Positions 60,254 through 64,000 of a stretch of 64,000 nucleotides of DNA are shown piece after piece. The notes beneath the pieces were generated by a model. It was not told the origin of the DNA. It was given only the letters and a program-made list of their open reading frames with translations, and ran no database searches. The stretch is from Apostichopus japonicus (lineage: Eukaryota > Echinodermata > Holothuroidea > Aspidochirotida > Stichopodidae): contig NC_092572.1 in assembly GCF_037975245.1 (NCBI RefSeq), positions 30,167,989-30,231,988 of the forward strand, read 5' to 3'. A program made the position numbers and the translations under genes. Each line of letters opens with the position of its first letter. Positions within the stretch are counted from its first letter, which is position 1.

Positions 60254-63200
60254 GATAATGATTTTCCATGGGGAATCTAATTGATTTGGAATGTACTTTG
60301 ATGGTGTTGCCACATTATGCACAACAACACTACCTGAAGATTTAGTGTTTCATCAAGGATTTAAGATACCCTGATATTACACCTGGAAGTTGCACACATG
60401 GAAAGAAGGAGATGTTCTACAAGTGTGCTCGATAGCAAGATTGGCCCAAGTCTTGTTAAGACCCTAGTATGTACAGCCTAGTGTACCTTTCTTTTCACAA
60501 AGCTATTTTCCTGATCTATTTGCTGTACTGCACAGAGAACACCCGGCAATGCATTAGATTGATACTAGGGTCTTGCACATTTCTCCCAAGCTATCTTATG
60601 TTTTCTTTTGATTTTGGCCAATTTGCTTAGGAAATGGAAAAGCCAATCAGGTTTGCCAATTGGACCCACTTCCCCCAAAATGTTTATTCAAGCCCTGCCT
60701 CCTGCAGTGAACAATCATGTGGCCTTAGATTGGTTTGCACACTGCGAGACGGTCCCTAATTGCTGTGGAAGAAACATGATTTCACATGACATGCAATTTC
60801 GTAACAATAATATGAATAAAAATTTTGTGGTTTGCATAAGTTCACGCCCCTATTTCGAGAAATGTCCAAGACGTTTGTATCGGACAGATTCTCGGGCATG
60901 TAAAATACAGTGGGCAAGCACATTTGTGGTAGGCAGAAATGGACTCGGAGGCATGTACAGTTTGCACCGAGAAAAAGGGTATTAAACGACTTGGCTAAGA
61001 CTGGATTGACCCCTGCCTTTAATCAACCTAATTTTCTAACTGATCAGGCAACAACAAAATACCTTGGCAGCAAGTGATACTGATGGACTGAAGCTAAACT
61101 TAGTTCTGAAATTGCTCCTCTTTAATTGCTTTGGATCCTATGAAATAATGAGATGTATTTTGTCTGATGTGTTTGGCGGGAGCAACAGTTTATGTAGAAA
61201 CATTGTATCATCTTGTTTCTACCCAATCAACCTTTTAACCAGATAGATATCAGTGCGGGACTTTGTCTTTGAAGTACACAGTGAATTCCCTCCTCAATTA
61301 TGGACCATTAGAGTTTTACCACCACTGGTATACACAGTAGCTTCTACAGGTACAGCCTTGTAACACATCTCATGGTCTCCTGTGATTTATTCCAGAGTAT
61401 CATCCAATCAGGAGTTTAGGCTGAGTGACAGTGGCAGTAATGGAATACCTGGTTCAGTATGGGTCATGTCCATCAAAGCAGCAAATGGTGCCCTGAGGGA
61501 ATCAACAAATTGTTCCCTGGCAGTTTATGTCATGTTTTAACCAGTGTAGAGACTGATAAGATTTGATAGGTCTCTCCAGTTTGTTGCAGTGTATTAGATG
61601 ACCAGCAATGATGTAGTATGATAACAACAGTAGTGTTTGTTCTTGTGTTGTGGTGTAGATATTAATGAGCAATCTGTGTACTGGAAGGTTGCTAAGATAA
61701 TGCTGTCACATCTCTACAAAGGTAGATGTTTCTGCACAATCATGACACCAAGGTTACAGAAGTAGGCAATGTTGTGTGTGAAATAGTTTCCAAGGACTTA
61801 AAGTTGCACTGTGTGTTTGAACAAAAACATAACATATTTATGTCCAAAATATTTGCATATCATTTAAGCAGTCCATCAGACCACCTGAGGTAGTTAGGAA
61901 ATTTCAGGTAAGGAATCCTGTCAAATGATTTAAATTTCATAAAAATAACGACCAAAAGTATAAAAATTGATAATGTGTGGTACACAATATCCATCCATTC
62001 AAATTAACCCCGCCCCTTGTTTGAACAAACCAATGAATGTATACTAGGTAATGCATATTGAGTAAGTGGAAGCCACTCGCAACTCATCATTGATACCAAG
62101 CAAACACAAGTAGACTAAATAGTATAAGTGCACATGTACAGGTCTACACATCATATATCCACACAGTACATGAATATTATTCCAAGCCTTATCAGGTTCA
62201 TTACTGCATTTCACTAATGTCTACTTTCACAAGGATTTAAGCAAGTAGTTCCCACAAGATAATGTAACTGAATTGTGGCTTGATCATATGGATAGAGGCT
62301 CACCTTTTCAATCTCAAACGTTCTGTGAGGCTCAACAAACTTGCCATTTTATCGTCCAGCAAATTCAATGAATGTATGGGCAGTAGTAGCAGGTTTCATA
62401 ATCGTATTTCCTTTTGATTTGCAGAATGCTATAGTTGTCAGCTGACCAACTTACTGCATGTGCTGAATATTCATATCTTACTTTGTTTAAAGGAGTAGTC
62501 TAACGATTGTAATAAGGGCAGTTATTTTCCGGTTTGTCCATTTTTTCATTGCGTTTTGGTAATCTTCACTTGTATTTATAGTGCACATGGTCATTAATTG
62601 GCACTTTGAAACTAGGAACAACGCCAACTTTTAATTTCAAAGTAGAGAAAAATCATAACGCCTGATGTTGTGTCAATGTAATTCTTTGTTCAAACACACA
62701 GTGCAGCTTCAAGAAAGTAGAGGAAATAAAGGTAGGAGTAAAGACATGAGATATTGGCCATAGCATGGTCCTTGAATATGCAGTAAACATGTATTTACAC
62801 CATAGATTGTTTGGAAACATCTTTCAACAAAATTGAAGCTCTTTAAGGGCCAACAATCCAGACCTTACATTAATCCCTGTTGTCTTCTATTCCTTTCCCA
62901 AGGCAAAACGGAATCTATGTGATGGTTATGGTGTGTGTCTTTGTTCACATGTGTGTGTGTTGTGTGCCTTGGCTTGTAAACCCTCTTACTCAAAAAGTAC
63001 AAGGTGGATCAATTTCATACCTATGTAGGCAGGCTTTGTCTATTGGATATGAAATAAGTAGCCAAAACTGGACTAGAATTGAAAGTAACGTTGAACTTGA
63101 TTAGTTATCTCTGTTCTGGTATGGGGACCAATACAGAGAGCAAGACACATGTGAAATAAAACAAACAACTGAACAGCTGGATCGGAATATGTGAAAATGT

Positions 63201-64000
63201 GTAATGTGCAAACCAATATATCATGTACATTCAAATCTTGGGCCCAAGCAAATCATAAAGTAATTGTACTTAATTAAACTGGCACCGCACAGTGGTGGTA
63301 CATTTAATTATTACTTGATGGTTAAGTTAGGACTAAATTCTTTAATATACGAGGGTCCTGTATCTATGTTTAGTCCCAAAAATGTTGTTCTTGTTTCCAC
63401 CTGGTCCAAAACTTTCTTCCATATCTCCATCTTTTCAGTTCACTAGAGGTCCTTTGCCAATGTCCTCACATCAATATGTTATTTCTTTTGAGTCTCTCTG
63501 ATATCAATATTTTTTACTTAACTTCCTTCTGTACTCTACTCCTACCATGTATGCACTCCTTTTCCTATCTGACTTTCAGAGGGACAGTTCACCTATCTCT
63601 TTTGTCCCCATACAGGCCTCTAACCCCTACCCATCTAAGTCAGCCTCTTCTAGCTTGGACCCTGGGGTTGCTTAGTAACCGAGATAGATTAATAAGCCGA
63701 GTCAGAGTTACCCCTCCATTTGTATGACTTGCTATGCACAGTGCAGTACTATTTACTTTACCATTGATATTGTGATGCCGTTGGTCATCATATCTGTCGC
63801 CCTCTATTTATACAGGCTACATATGACCGTTTTTAGCCACATGTATGTGCTTTCCATGTGGACAGTGACGTATTACAGGTCAGGTGATGTCTGTCCATCA
63901 GCTCAGGTGGATCAGATCTCGAGACTTGTAAGTCAGTCTTTGCTCCGTTCTGATCGTTTGGTTTGGTAGTAGCCCTGGCTCCTATCATGCGGTCATATTT
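60249..64000 (+). other. Next intron of the Kirrel-like gene (continues off the right edge)
   Basis: The original intron appears to begin GTGAGGATAATG after the last unit. I looked for the second half of the Ig domain (an Asp-x-Gly-x-Tyr-x-Cys pattern in phase 1) and did not find it. No other exon is supported; the 125-codon frame at 60608..60985 has no domain signature. Confidence 0.5.
63010..63412 (+). repeat. Interspersed repeat copy 2 (uninterrupted)
   Basis: It is colinear with 34550..34920 plus 35800..35855, and lacks the roughly 880-bp segment found between those arms. Confidence 0.75.

Noticed and set aside
59049-60269. Minus-strand repeat proteins (205 and 192 codons) opposite the Ig array
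   Set aside because: They exist only because the 66-bp unit lacks stops in that frame; they have no domain or start/splice context.
58889-60280. A single 463-codon protein starting at the ATG at 58889
   Set aside because: The first 21 codons lie in the intron before a clear acceptor at 58951-58952. The real N terminus is the signal-peptide exon at 40787, and the frame after 60253 runs into intron.
60608-60985. 125-codon frame as a gene
   Set aside because: No domain, no splice context tying it to neighbours, and it lies in the presumed next intron.
61386-61540. An exon after TGATTTATTCCAG carrying the second half of the Ig domain
   Set aside because: The phase-1 frame needed to follow the Ig exon meets a stop within about 10 codons and lacks the expected Tyr-x-Cys motif.

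Overview
The window reads as eukaryotic, AT-rich, intron- and repeat-dominated DNA from an invertebrate animal. It has no dense ORFs, operons or ribosome-binding sites. It does have clear GT-AG splice sites, a signal-peptide exon, Ig-domain exons and many small DNA transposons. A marine deuterostome such as an echinoderm is my best guess (inference from gene family and repeat style; not provable here).

Genes. Three exons can be supported well. (i) At the left edge on the minus strand (157..1) lies a partial Ig-domain exon behind a good polypyrimidine/AG acceptor. (ii) At 40787..40865 (+) is a start-codon exon encoding a signal peptide, ending at a GTGAG donor in phase 1. (iii) At 58953 (+) is the next exon of the same gene, which joins in frame and encodes the first half of an Ig domain of the Roughest/Kirre/Kirrel (IRRE) cell-adhesion family. 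The intron between (ii) and (iii) is 18.1 kb. The two Ig exons share Cys-to-Trp spacing and flank residues, so the window may hold a divergent pair of IRRE/nephrin-type genes.

Most unusual feature. The 3' end of the Kirrel-like exon, together with the first bases of its intron, is tandemly amplified into 18 units of exactly 66 bp (59066..60253). Every unit carries its own 5' splice donor. Every unit is 22 codons, so any donor keeps the frame. The locus is thus an array of 18 competing, frame-neutral donors inside the ligand-binding Ig domain.

Repeats. The rest is largely mobile DNA. Perfect or near-perfect 8-bp target duplications identify hAT-type non-autonomous elements at 9082..10863 (nested in an older element), 12527..14204, 32688..33984, 35154..35738 and 41513..43207. 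A probable hAT-type element at 16341..17077 shows only 6-7 bp of flanking repeat, and 22077..23868 is a weaker candidate. Two TTAA-flanked MITEs (753..1381 and 46098..46707) lie in opposite orientation. A palindrome-packed element occupies 37667..39274. Tandem arrays have periods of 95, 19, 36, 66, about 16 and 29 bp. Several dispersed repeats carry AGGTCA-type direct repeats. No transposase, tRNA, rRNA or CRISPR array was recognised.

Layout: 0-2.6 kb Ig exon, MITE, 95-bp array; 5-14 kb hAT-rich; 15.8-19.6 kb two arrays; 22-24 kb composite element; 27-29 kb possible unidentified exons in CpG-richer DNA; 30-36 kb dispersed repeats and hATs; 37.7-39.3 kb palindromic element; 40.8-60.2 kb Kirrel-like gene with transposon-filled intron; 60.3-64 kb its next intron.
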